A model generated the notes under the pieces. It did no database searches and had not been told where the DNA came from. It was given only the letters and a program-made list of their open reading frames with translations. A stretch of DNA of 64,000 nt, taken from NCBI RefSeq assembly GCF_002585305.1, contig NZ_NUNF01000026.1:14922-78921 (forward strand), given 5' to 3'. Shown piece after piece: positions 43,899-52,421 of this stretch. The position numbers and the translations under genes were made by a program. Each line of letters starts with the position of its first letter. The first letter of the stretch is position 1. This DNA is from Bacillus sp. AFS037270. Lineage in GTDB: Bacteria; Bacillota; Bacilli; Bacillales_B; DSM-18226.

Positions 43899-43905
43899 CT
43901 CTTTA
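43875..43905. repeat. Hairpin around the last DnaA-box pair
   Basis: AAAGAGTTATCC-ACATGG-GGATAACTCTTT, 12-bp perfect arms. The arms contain the two right-most DnaA-box-like sequences in inverted orientation. No T run, so it is not a typical terminator. Confidence 0.7.
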
Positions 43906-43962
43906 GTTCTTTCGCAAATATCATAAGCATCAAGATTTAGTTTACTCGAGGATTTACTATAA

Positions 43963-43999
43963 TAAAAAAACTGCCCCAGTCACCTGGAGCAGTTTTTTT
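43963..43999 (-). terminator. Terminator after hpf
   Basis: AAAACTGC and GCAGTTTT arms with inner CCAG/CTGG pairing and T runs on both strands. Confidence 0.9.
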
Positions 44000-44001
44000 G
44001 A

Positions 44002-44550
44002 TTATTGCGCCTCAATTAAGCCGTAGCGGCCATCTCTACGCTTGTAAACAACATTCGTACGGTTAGTATCAGAATTAGTGAAGACATAGAAGCTGTGGCC
44101 AAGCATGTTCATTTGCAGGATCGCTTCTTCACTGTCCATTGGTTTCAAATCAAAACGCTTCGTACGGACTAATTCAAGATCTTCTTCATCATAATCGTGA
44201 GTTTCAGGGCTTTCAGGCGCTGCAAAAGTGAAAGATGGCTCCCCTTTTTCACGGAATTTACGGTTTACTTTTGTTTTGTGTTTGCGGATTTGACGCTCAA
44301 GCTTGTCAGTGATTAAATCAATCGCCGCGTACATATCAACGTTTGTTTCTTCAGCACGTAATACTAATTGCTGCAGTGGAATAGTGACTTCTACTTTTGA
44401 AGATTTATCTTGATTGAATCTTAGATTCACGTTTACCTTTGCATTAGGTGCTTCAGTAAAATATCGCTCCAATTTGGAGATTTTCTTTTCAACATACTCT
44501 CTAATTGCTGGAGTAACCTCAATGTTTTCGCCACGTACGTTGTATTTCAT
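44002..44550 (-). CDS. hpf: Ribosome hibernation promoting factor, long form
   Basis: A 182-residue long-type HPF (YvyD). The N-terminal S30AE domain (about 1-105; VRGENIEVTPAIREYVEKKISKLERYF) binds the 30S decoding site; the C-terminal domain (about 125-180; KRFDLKPMDSEEAILQMNMLGHSFYVF) dimerises two ribosomes to form 100S particles. RBS AAAGGAGGA. Upstream sequence fits overlapping sigma-B and sigma-H promoters, as known for B. subtilis yvyD. It is next to secA as in B. subtilis. Confidence 0.95.
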   Translation of the reverse strand: MKYNVRGENIEVTPAIREYVEKKISKLERYFTEAPNAKVNVNLRFNQDKSSKVEVTIPLQQLVLRAEETNVDMYAAIDLITDKLERQIRKHKTKVNRKFREKGEPSFTFAAPESPETHDYDEEDLELVRTKRFDLKPMDSEEAILQMNMLGHSFYVFTNSDTNRTNVVYKRRDGRYGLIEAQ

Positions 44551-44586
44551 GTGGAATCCTCCTTTTGTTAAGGCTATGTAAATACA

Positions 44587-44620
44587 ATTCTATTTTACCC
44601 TATGAGATTCCTGCTAAAAC
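44587..44620 (-). promoter_or_regulatory. Overlapping sigma-B and sigma-H promoter matches for hpf
   Basis: On the minus strand GTTTTA (44615-44620), 14 bp, GGGTAA (44595-44600) fits sigma-B. AGGAATC (44606-44612) and GAAT (44587-44590) fit sigma-H. The remaining gap to comFC (44621-44838) shows nothing clear. Confidence 0.65.
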
Positions 44621-44838
44621 ATGACAATAATTTTGTCGAATTTTTGACAAAAACAATAGGGAAATAGTGACAAAGGTGGATACACCCATTGACTTTATTG
44701 TGTTATTTTCACTAAAATGAATGGTTATTCATATATTTATCTTATTATCTTCAGAGACAATTTACCACTAAAACGCTTAGGAATAGGTTACAATGATGTG
44801 AACAATGAGGATGCTGATCTTAACAGAGTGGGGGAACT

Positions 44839-45555
44839 TTACCTTGCGATGGTGAAGGATTGGATGCTTGCTGCCCCCGCCTGTTTTAAAAGTTTCGCTG
44901 CATGTCTCAATGTCGAGCCAGTTGTGTAAATATCATCGATCAACAAGATCCTTTTCCCCTCTATTTCACAGTCAGAATCCACCTTAAATACTTGAGGAAT
45001 ATGGATTCGCTCTGCTCTTGATTTTTTCGATTGTTTTTCAGAATGGATTCGCGTAAGGAGTCCAGCTGACGGGAAGACGGCAAGGGTTATGATGGCAGTT
45101 GCCTGGTTAAAGCCGCGTTCATATAGGCGCTCTTCGCTTAAAGGAATCGGAACCAATAAATCCGGATCGATTTTTGGGATTTCTTTTTTAAAAAGTTCTG
45201 CAAAAATCCTTGCTAATACATAATCACCTCGGAATTTATAGGTGGCAATTAGTTCTTTTAAAAAATCATTATAGAGATAGAGAGAGTGATTTCTTTCAAG
45301 AAAACCCTGCCAGTCGGGGTCCTCCTCCCAGCGCGTGCAATCATGGCACAAATCCCCATCACGGAATTGTTCATTTAAGTGGTGGAATGGACGACTGCAG
45401 ATGCGGCAGGTTTCCCCTTTTATTTCTTCCAGTTTTTCTTCACAAGTTGGACAAAGGAGTTGTTCTTTTTCTTTAGAGAAAAGTGCAATCCATCCAATGT
45501 TCGGAGCTATAACATTGTGGCAATAGAGACAACGGTCTTGCTGAAAGATAGTCAT
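44839..45555 (-). CDS. comFC: ComFC phosphoribosyltransferase-like competence protein
   Basis: A 238-residue ComFC/ComF protein. The N-terminal zinc-ribbon region has four Cys pairs (CLYC, CPTC, CRIC, CHDC within about 8-78). The C-terminal type I phosphoribosyltransferase domain has the PRPP loop ILLIDDIYTTGSTL (about 198-212). Needed for uptake of transforming DNA together with ComFA. ATG overlaps the comFA stop (ATGA), so translation is coupled. No comFB lies between them. Confidence 0.92.
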   Translation of the reverse strand: MTIFQQDRCLYCHNVIAPNIGWIALFSKEKEQLLCPTCEEKLEEIKGETCRICSRPFHHLNEQFRDGDLCHDCTRWEEDPDWQGFLERNHSLYLYNDFLKELIATYKFRGDYVLARIFAELFKKEIPKIDPDLLVPIPLSEERLYERGFNQATAIITLAVFPSAGLLTRIHSEKQSKKSRAERIHIPQVFKVDSDCEIEGKRILLIDDIYTTGSTLRHAAKLLKQAGAASIQSFTIAR

Positions 45556-47054
45556 TTGGCTGCCCCTTGTTTATCAAGTAAACCTTTTTTTAGTCCTTCT
45601 AGGTTCATGGCGACAATCTGCCTTCTTGCCTTTAGCATATCTTCGGTTTTTCCATAATGAAAAAAGGTGACGATACCCGTGGGATGATCCTTGCTCCGAC
45701 CTGCCCGGCCGGCAATTTGGACGAGTGCACTTTCAGTAAAAATAGTGTCCTCCGCTCCTACTACGGCTACGTCGATATTTGGAAAAGTAACACCCCGCTC
45801 AAGAATGGTGGTGGTAAGAAGCATAGGAATTTCTTTGTTCCGCATTTTTTGTACCTTGCTTTTTCGGTCAGGATCTTCGGCATGAACGGCCTCAATCTCG
45901 GGATGAATTTGCCGCAAGATTGTCAGCGCTTTTTCCATCATCGGGATATGAGGGAAAAAGACTAATGTCTGTTTGTCGTCTTGGATTCGGGTTTTTATCC
46001 AACGTATTACATTTGCGGGAAGGTTCCCTTTTTTAAGCTGTTTTTGCCAGTTGCCACACCAACTGAATTCTGGGACAGGGAGCGGTTTGCGGTGGAATCG
46101 GGCCGGAATGGTGGTAAATGCCCTTTTACCGGTTCGGCATTCTCTTTGCCAATTGGAATTAGGGGTAGCAGTTAGGTAAATCATGGCGGATGCTGGTTTT
46201 CGGGCCTGAACGGCAGCGTACTGGAGCGATTCTTCCACTGTATACGGAAAGGCGTCAACTTCATCTAATATGATAGCATCGAAGGCTTGGTAAAAACGGA
46301 GGAGCTGATGGGTGGTAGTGATGGTTAGGGAGGCAAAAAGGTGGCGGTCCTCACTCCCGCCGTATAGGGAGGCAATGGGGATATCGGGAAAAGCCGCTTT
46401 TAATCTTGGTGTTAGTTCTAAGACGACATCCGTTCTTGGGGTGGCAATGCAGATTCTTTTTTTGGCCAAGAGTGCGGATTCGATTCCAGCAAATAGGACT
46501 TCGGTTTTCCCCGCCCCGCACACGGCCCAGACAAGGTGCTCTTCGTTTTGGCGGATGGCCTCGACAACATGGTTGGATGCCACTTTTTGACCCTCAGATA
46601 GAGTCCCTTGCCAGGCCATGATTTGGGCTGGGTTTTGAATTTCAGGTGCTGGGCTGTTCCAGCCAATGAGCGGTGTGCATTCGCTGATTCTGCCCATCAT
46701 AAGACAGCTGCGGCAATAAAGGCAGGTCTCCCCGCATCTAGCGCATGGGTATGCGGCGAACCACTGCGGGTCCTTATTGCCACAGCGGGCACAGATGAAT
46801 TGCTTGCCGTTTTTTTCGATTCCTTTTCGGTATGTAAGATAGCCATATTGATAATGTTCTTGAATGTCAGTGAGTGGGAATGGGAGATCATCGAGAAGGA
46901 GCTGCTTGCCGGTAAGGCGCTGTTGAAGTTCTGGGTTGTAGGTGAATGCGGGGTTAAGCGGTGGATTCGGAATAGTTGGGATTTGTGAGATTGGCAGGGA
47001 ATCTTCTTTTGTTTTGCTTGGAATGATTAGGTTATCTTTTTGGATAAAACGCAT
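45552..47054 (-). CDS. comFA: ComFA, DNA-uptake helicase/translocase
   Basis: A 500-residue DEAD-like ATPase. A zinc finger with paired Cys (CARC, CARC, CLYC, CRSC; about 88-117) precedes Walker A AVCGAGKTE (about 177-185), the DEVDAF box, motif III LTATP and the C-terminal helicase domain with ERGVTFPN and QIAGRAGRS. It pulls single-stranded DNA into the cytoplasm during transformation. ATG at 47054 has AAGGTGACC upstream; a longer reading from 47135 runs into the NERD gene. DegU activates competence in B. subtilis, and degU is nearby. Confidence 0.93.
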   Translation of the reverse strand: MRFIQKDNLIIPSKTKEDSLPISQIPTIPNPPLNPAFTYNPELQQRLTGKQLLLDDLPFPLTDIQEHYQYGYLTYRKGIEKNGKQFICARCGNKDPQWFAAYPCARCGETCLYCRSCLMMGRISECTPLIGWNSPAPEIQNPAQIMAWQGTLSEGQKVASNHVVEAIRQNEEHLVWAVCGAGKTEVLFAGIESALLAKKRICIATPRTDVVLELTPRLKAAFPDIPIASLYGGSEDRHLFASLTITTTHQLLRFYQAFDAIILDEVDAFPYTVEESLQYAAVQARKPASAMIYLTATPNSNWQRECRTGKRAFTTIPARFHRKPLPVPEFSWCGNWQKQLKKGNLPANVIRWIKTRIQDDKQTLVFFPHIPMMEKALTILRQIHPEIEAVHAEDPDRKSKVQKMRNKEIPMLLTTTILERGVTFPNIDVAVVGAEDTIFTESALVQIAGRAGRSKDHPTGIVTFFHYGKTEDMLKARRQIVAMNLEGLKKGLLDKQGAAK

Positions 47055-47062
47055 GGGGATGG

Positions 47063-48092
47063 TCACCTTCTTTGGATTTGATTTTGTTTTAGGAGTTGCT
47101 CTTCTAGGATTAGGTAGCTTTGGCTGCCAAGCCATTGATGGTACAAACGGTTTTTGGTATGTCCGGTTGTGGGCAGATTAAGGGATATTAGTACTTTTCG
47201 TGTGATGTCCGATGTCGGGAGATGAAGAATCGTCTGGCATTCATGGTTTGTGATGGTTGGTTTAATCAAGAGAAAGTAGTCCTTGATTGCTTCGATATGG
47301 CCAGTTTTGAAGGGCTGGCTGCATTTTAGGCAAATCCAGTTTCCTCTTTGATAGTCCATGGGGACGTGGTTACACGATGGACACTGGACTCCATAGTGAA
47401 GGTCTGTTTCGGTCAGGTCGTACTCTTTTAAGATATCTATTGGTTTTGGGTTATGTTTGCTTAACAGGAAATGAGCTATTTCATGCAATTTTTCGGGTTG
47501 GATTTTTACCTGTTTGTATCGCTTTTCGCAGTCCTCAATTTTATTAAACAGGTCTCTTCCTTTAGAAATTCTTGTTGTGTCTGTATTTGTACCGGTGGTT
47601 TTTAATATGGTCTTGTTAGTGCTTTTGAAAAAAATAAGGTAATCAATCGGCAGGAAATGGAGTTTATGTTGGATTAGCCATCTTGTTAAAAGGGATTGGA
47701 GTCTGCGGCATTGGGTTCGCGGGTCCTCGAAGGATTCTTCTGTTCCGTCAAGGTTGTTACGGATGAGCTGGTTAAAGACATGATCAAAGCACAAGGTTCC
47801 AATGATGTTTTTGGCTTCGATGATTAGGATGTGGGTTTGGGAGATTAGTAGAGTGTCGATTTGGAAGTAGATGTCGCCCGAGTTTGAGTTGAAGATCGTG
47901 GAGGATTAGGTATTTTTCTTGTGGCAGTTCCTTTACATAGTTTGCTAAGGCCTGTTCGCCCCAATAGCCTGCCCATCTTTTGGCTAGGTCTTTTTCTAGG
48001 ATAGGATACTTTGGGTGGCTGCGGTTTAAGTATTTTTTTAAGATCTCGCTCAAGATGAGTCTCTGGGGAAGAGTTAGTTCTTTTATTGCCAA
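47063..48092 (-). pseudogene. NERD-domain protein, frameshifted
   Basis: Two frames make one protein of about 342 residues. The first (47784-48092) gives MAIKELTLPQRLILSEILKK... YWGEQALANYV and HDLQLKLG. The second continues DIYFQIDTLLISQTHILIIEAKNI and GTLCFDHVF, the core of a NERD (nuclease-related) domain, then a C-terminal zinc-ribbon-like CPSC...CLKC (about 260-283). The break is at a GGG run (47877-47879, + strand CCC); deleting one G restores the frame. NERD proteins are found in this position (downstream of degV) in Bacillaceae. True mutation or base-calling error cannot be told apart. Confidence 0.75.
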
Positions 48093-48201
48093 GATATATC
48101 ACTCCTTTTTTTCTATAATTCTACATAAAATACAATTTTCCTACATGATTGATGAAATATTTTTGAGGATTTTTTGAGGATTCTGTCTGATTTTGAAACT
48201 A

Positions 48202-48525
48202 TTCCGCCGATATTTCAATTATTTCCGCCGACTTACTTTTCAGTTACCTTTTTAAAATCCCAACCAAGGCTCCGTTTCCGCCATTTTAGGCCAGAATTCC
48301 GCCGGATTTCTCTTTTATTCCGTCGACTTTCTAATTTATTCCGCGCACTTCTCTCTTTTTTCCGCCAATATTCCCATTATTTCCGCCGACTTACTTTTCA
48401 GTTACCTTTTTAAAATCCTAATCATAGCTCCGTTTCCGCCGTTTTAGGCCGGAATTCCGCCGACTTTTTCATTTATTCCGCGCACTTCTCTCTTTTTTCC
48501 GCCGATATTCCCATTATTTCCGCCA
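48202..48525. repeat. TTCCGCC motif array, 21-bp period with 53-bp breaks (array 2)
   Basis: TTCCGCC-like motifs start at 48202, 48223, then 48276, 48297, 48318, 48339, 48360, 48381, then 48434, 48455, 48476, 48497 and 48518. Steps are exactly 21 bp except for two steps of 53 bp. The two 53-bp segments (CTTACTTTTCAGTTACC...) are near-identical and 158 bp apart. The 543-bp gap holds no gene otherwise. Confidence 0.92.
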
Positions 48526-48585
48526 ACAAAGTTTTCTAAGATACCTTTATTTAAAATATCTAACTATCTAAAATTCTGCTAAACA

Positions 48586-48621
48586 CGAAAAAGCCATCCC
48601 GGCCCAAAAGCCGGAATGGCA
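48586..48621 (-). terminator. Terminator after degV
   Basis: GCCATCCCGGC and GCCGGAATGGC arms (one mismatch); on the minus strand followed by TTTTTC. Confidence 0.9.
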
Positions 48622-48635
48622 GCAAAACTAAAATT

Positions 48636-49475
48636 CTATTTTTTCATCCAGCCAAGCCCCATCGCACCCTCACCAAGATGGGTACCAATAACCGCACCAA
48701 AATAACCGATCATGAACTCAACATTGGGATACAATGCACCCAACTCCTGGCGCCACTCCTCTGCCTCCGCCTCGCGATTCGCATGAATAATGACAGCCCG
48801 GTATTCCCCACCGCCTGAGACCACTTCACCAAGTAAATCCACAATCCGTTTCAGAGCCTTCTTCCGAGTGCGGATTTTCTCAAACGGAACAATGACCTTA
48901 TCTTCAAACCGCAGCAGCGGCTTCACCTGTAATAGGCTGCCAATAAAGGCTTGAGCGCTCGACAGCCGCCCGCCCCTCTGAAGATTAGACAAATCATCAA
49001 CCATAAAATAAGCATCGGCATTTTCCTTTAACTCTTCCAAACGATTCATAATCACCTCAGCGGACTCCCCACGGCCTGCCATCACGGCAGCCTCAAGCGC
49101 ATAAAACCCCTGGACCATACAGCTGATCTCAGAATCAAACGGATAAACCTTAATTCCCTCTACCATGGTACCAGAAGTTACAGCGCCTTGGTACGTACCG
49201 CTGATGCCACTGGATAGATGGATACTAATGACGGCATCATAATCGGCTGCCAGTTCCTCAAACAACTCGACAAATTTGCCAATCGGCGGCTGGGATGTCG
49301 TCGGCAAATCTTTTGTTTTTATCTCTTCATAGAACGCATTTGCGGTTAAATCGACTTCTTCCTGGTATACCTCTGTCCCGAAAATGACATTTAGCGGAAT
49401 CATATGTATATTAAATTCTTCTCGTAACTGTTTCGGTATGTACGCGGTGCTATCCGTGACAATTGCCGTTTTCAT
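48636..49475 (-). CDS. degV: DegV family fatty-acid-binding protein
   Basis: A 279-residue DegV protein: TDSTAYIP at the N-terminus, TSQPPIGKF, SSGISGTYQGA, DDLSNLQRGGRLS and the C-terminal HLGEGAMGLGW. DegV proteins hold fatty acids or acyl phosphate intermediates (FakB role) for phosphorylation by FakA. It lies next to degU as in B. subtilis (yviA). RBS weak; ATG at 49475 fits the family start. Confidence 0.92.
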   Translation of the reverse strand: MKTAIVTDSTAYIPKQLREEFNIHMIPLNVIFGTEVYQEEVDLTANAFYEEIKTKDLPTTSQPPIGKFVELFEELAADYDAVISIHLSSGISGTYQGAVTSGTMVEGIKVYPFDSEISCMVQGFYALEAAVMAGRGESAEVIMNRLEELKENADAYFMVDDLSNLQRGGRLSSAQAFIGSLLQVKPLLRFEDKVIVPFEKIRTRKKALKRIVDLLGEVVSGGGEYRAVIIHANREAEAEEWRQELGALYPNVEFMIGYFGAVIGTHLGEGAMGLGWMKK

Positions 49476-49570
49476 AAAAATGTACCATCCTTGTCTTTTT
49501 GACTACCCTTTATTTTATATGAAACCACAAAAAAAGAACACACCCATTTAAGGCGCGCTCCTTAACAAAT

Positions 49571-50257
49571 CTATCTTACTTCCACCCAGCCATTTTTAAT
49601 TGCAGACACAACTGCCTGGGTCCGGTCATTTACGTTCATTTTTTGTAAAATATTACTTACATGGTTTTTAACTGTTTTTTCACTGATGAATAAAGATTCA
49701 CCAATACCGCGGTTGCTTTTACCATCGGCAAGCATTTGTAATACTTCACACTCACGGCGGGTTAACAAATGCAATGGACGGCGGATTTCAAGCGTTGGCA
49801 CATAGCCGCCTCCAGAATGTCCTGCTGTTGCTGCAAGCTTGCGATATTCGTTAACAAGGTTGTGGGTCACTTTTGGATGTAAATAAGAACCGCCATCCGC
49901 CACTACGCGAACTGCCTCAATTAAAGCGTCGGCATCCATTTCTTTTAACAAATAGCCGCATGCTCCAGTTTTTAAAGCATGGGTCACATAATTTTCGTCA
50001 TCATGAATCGATAAAATAATGACTTTTGTGCTTGGGTATTTTTCAATTAGCTCACGGGTTGCCTCGACACCATTCATTCCCGGCATATTGATATCCATAA
50101 TTACCACATCAGGCTGGTACTGTTCCACTAGTCCTAAAGCATCGCTGCCGTCATCGCCTTCAGCTACAACTTGGAACGACTTTTCGAATTCTAGTATTCT
50201 CTTAACACCTTCTCTGAATAGTTGGTGATCATCAATAATAGCAATTTTGGTTGTCAT
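49571..50257 (-). CDS. degU: Response regulator DegU
   Basis: A 228-residue NarL-type regulator: receiver domain with Asp in [14 protein letters not shown] (about 56) and a LuxR-type HTH (about 160-225; [35 protein letters not shown]). Controls exoenzymes, competence and biofilm in Bacillus. RBS GGGGGAG. It follows degS by 48 bp. The genome segment lacks the flagellar genes normally nearby that DegU also controls. Confidence 0.96.
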   Translation of the reverse strand: MTTKIAIIDDHQLFREGVKRILEFEKSFQVVAEGDDGSDALGLVEQYQPDVVIMDINMPGMNGVEATRELIEKYPSTKVIILSIHDDENYVTHALKTGACGYLLKEMDADALIEAVRVVADGGSYLHPKVTHNLVNEYRKLAATAGHSGGGYVPTLEIRRPLHLLTRRECEVLQMLADGKSNRGIGESLFISEKTVKNHVSNILQKMNVNDRTQAVVSAIKNGWVEVR

Positions 50258-50305
50258 TTGGTACTCCCCCTTATTTACAATTTTATCATTTGCAGGAAAT
50301 TTCCT

Positions 50306-51448
50306 TTAGTTAATTAATGGAACACGGATTAAAACCGATGTACCTTTACCAATTTTTGAATCATAGGTAATTTCGCCTTCAAGCAAGTCGACACGCTCTC
50401 TCATCCCAATCATCCCAAAAGACTCAGGTTTCTTAATCGATGTATCAAATCCAACACCGTTATCCTTAATGAGGACGGTGACAGCATCATTGGTGATTTC
50501 CAATCTGACTTTGATTTCACAGGCGTTGGCATGCTTGAGCGCATTTTGCACAGACTCTTGGATCATCCGGAACAACGCGACCTCATACTTAGTTGGCAGG
50601 CGGCGCTCCAGACCAATATTTACAAATTCAATCCTCGAGTGGTTATGATATTCTTCGATGGTTTTTAAATATTTTCTGAGGGTAGGGACAAGGCCTAAAT
50701 CATCAAGTGCCATTGGACGGAGATCATAAATAATTCTCCGGACCTCATAAAGCGCGGCACGGACCATTTTTTTATAACTGTGCACTTCAGCAAACGCCTC
50801 ATCCGGCCCTTTGTCCTTGTACACGCGTTCAATCAAATCAGATCTCATAATGACATTGGCGAGCATCTGGGCAGGTCCATCGTGAATCTCCCGGGACAAC
50901 CGTTTTCGCTCTTCTTCCTGGGCTTCAATAATCTTCAAACCAAAGTCTTGTTTAGCCTTCGCGGTTTCGATTACTTCCCCTACTTGTTTCAAATCGCTTG
51001 TCAAGTAATTCATCACCACAGAAATTTGGGAAATAAGCTGGTCGGCACGGTCTATTGTGTCATCTAACCCAATCAATCTGCGTTCCAAATCGTCTCTTTT
51101 CTCCAAAAGCTGTTTCTTATACTGCCAATTGATGGAGAGATCCATCTGGAGCTGATGGGCCTTTTCATAGGCCTCACGAACTTCCTCTTCTGTGTAATGA
51201 TTAAAATTCATACTCACTTCTGAGAGCATAAGCCGTGCTTGATGAACCTGATCTTCTAGCTGGTTCCCCTCTTCGATGAGGTTAACCATCATTTCTTTAA
51301 TATTTCGGAGTTCAGTTGTCATACTTTCGTAATCTTGACGGCATTGCTCGCCGATTCGAAAAATATCACTTTTACTGCTTGTAACCCGATCAATCATTTC
51401 TTCACGAATTTCATCAATGGACTTCGTATTCACTTGTTTAAGTTTCAT
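50306..51448 (-). CDS. degS: Cytoplasmic sensor kinase DegS
   Basis: A 380-residue soluble kinase without membrane helices. A coiled-coil sensor (about 20-150, DegS domain) precedes HisKA_3 with SREIHDGPAQML (phospho-His, about 183-194) and the HATPase with ALKHAN and DNGVGFD. It phosphorylates DegU. ATG at 51448 is preceded by GGAGGG; an in-frame upstream extension has no RBS. Confidence 0.95.
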   Translation of the reverse strand: MKLKQVNTKSIDEIREEMIDRVTSSKSDIFRIGEQCRQDYESMTTELRNIKEMMVNLIEEGNQLEDQVHQARLMLSEVSMNFNHYTEEEVREAYEKAHQLQMDLSINWQYKKQLLEKRDDLERRLIGLDDTIDRADQLISQISVVMNYLTSDLKQVGEVIETAKAKQDFGLKIIEAQEEERKRLSREIHDGPAQMLANVIMRSDLIERVYKDKGPDEAFAEVHSYKKMVRAALYEVRRIIYDLRPMALDDLGLVPTLRKYLKTIEEYHNHSRIEFVNIGLERRLPTKYEVALFRMIQESVQNALKHANACEIKVRLEITNDAVTVLIKDNGVGFDTSIKKPESFGMIGMRERVDLLEGEITYDSKIGKGTSVLIRVPLIN

Positions 51449-51685
51449 TTCATTCCCTCCAGGGCTTTCCCTTAAGGCCTTTAACACTTATTTTACATTG
51501 AATGTACTCATTTAGCGAACCATAACACTCATATTGACCTTCCACTGGGGTGAAAGTAATATAATAATAGTGTTACATTCTCTTTAAGGAGACGTATTGA
51601 ACTAATACTATTATATCATTCGAACGTTACCATCATATTAAAGGTATATTACAACAATATTTTTAAAAAAAGAAAGGAGACTACT

Positions 51686-52327
51686 ATGCTGCCACGTTAC
51701 CTTACTGTTAAACAGACAGGCGAACACGAGATTTCGATCCAAAGATCCCGTTTTATTGCCCATTTAAAACGGGTTGAAACCGAAACTGAAGCGCAAGAGT
51801 TCATACAAACCATTAAGAAGCAGCATTGGGATGCTACTCATAATTGCTTGGCCTACTTGATTGGCGAGCACGACCAAATCCAAAAAGCCAACGATGACGG
51901 TGAACCAAGCGGGACAGCCGGGGTACCGATTCTTGAGGTTTTAAAAAAACGAAAGCTAAAGGACACAGTGGTGGTTGTTACCCGGTACTTTGGCGGCATT
52001 AAACTTGGAGCCGGCGGTCTGATCCGTGCTTACGGCAAAGCCACTTCAGAAGGACTTGAGGCAGTGGGCATTGTTGAAAGAAAACTTTCCCAAATTATTC
52101 ATGCCAAATTTGATTATACCTGGCTTGGGAAAATTGAAAAAGAATTGCGTGCCGCTGATTATAAAATAAAAGAAATTCACTACTTAGATACCGTCGAGGT
52201 GGAAACATATGTAGACGAAAGTCAGGTCCAAGCCTTCATGGATTGGATGATCGAACTGACCAACGGCCAATGCTCACTCGAGCAGGGTGAAACGGTTTAT
52301 CTAGAAGAAGATTACGTTCGAGAATAA
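51686..52327 (+). CDS. yvyE: YigZ/IMPACT family protein (YvyE)
   Basis: A 213-residue protein with the UPF0029/IMPACT N-terminal domain (about 1-120; AYLIGEHDQIQKANDDGEPSGTAG, TRYFGGIKLGAGGLIRAY) and the DUF1949 ferredoxin-like C-terminus (about 135-195). Cytosolic; relatives bind nucleic acids or regulate translation stress. Divergent from degS, as in B. subtilis. RBS AAAGGAG six bases before the ATG. Confidence 0.92.
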   Translation: MLPRYLTVKQTGEHEISIQRSRFIAHLKRVETETEAQEFIQTIKKQHWDATHNCLAYLIGEHDQIQKANDDGEPSGTAGVPILEVLKKRKLKDTVVVVTRYFGGIKLGAGGLIRAYGKATSEGLEAVGIVERKLSQIIHAKFDYTWLGKIEKELRAADYKIKEIHYLDTVEVETYVDESQVQAFMDWMIELTNGQCSLEQGETVYLEEDYVRE

Positions 52328-52385
52328 ATAACCTCCTATAGGTACATTATAGTAGTACGTTTGTGTGGATACAATTGGGAAAAAT

Positions 52386-52420
52386 TAAAGGGGCTCAAGA
52401 ATCTTGAGTCCCTTTTTCCT
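52386..52420. terminator. Bidirectional terminator
   Basis: AAAGGGGCTCAAG and CTTGAGTCCCTTT arms with T and A runs, between the convergent yvyE and tagO-like genes. Confidence 0.92.
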
Positions 52421-52421
52421 A

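Noticed and set aside
43875..43905. 12-bp hairpin at the DnaA boxes as a secA or hpf terminator
   Set aside because: No T run on either strand, and both genes already have strong terminators nearby.
45657..46988. Several plus-strand reading frames opposite comFA
   Set aside because: They shadow the conserved helicase motifs of comFA and lack start signals.
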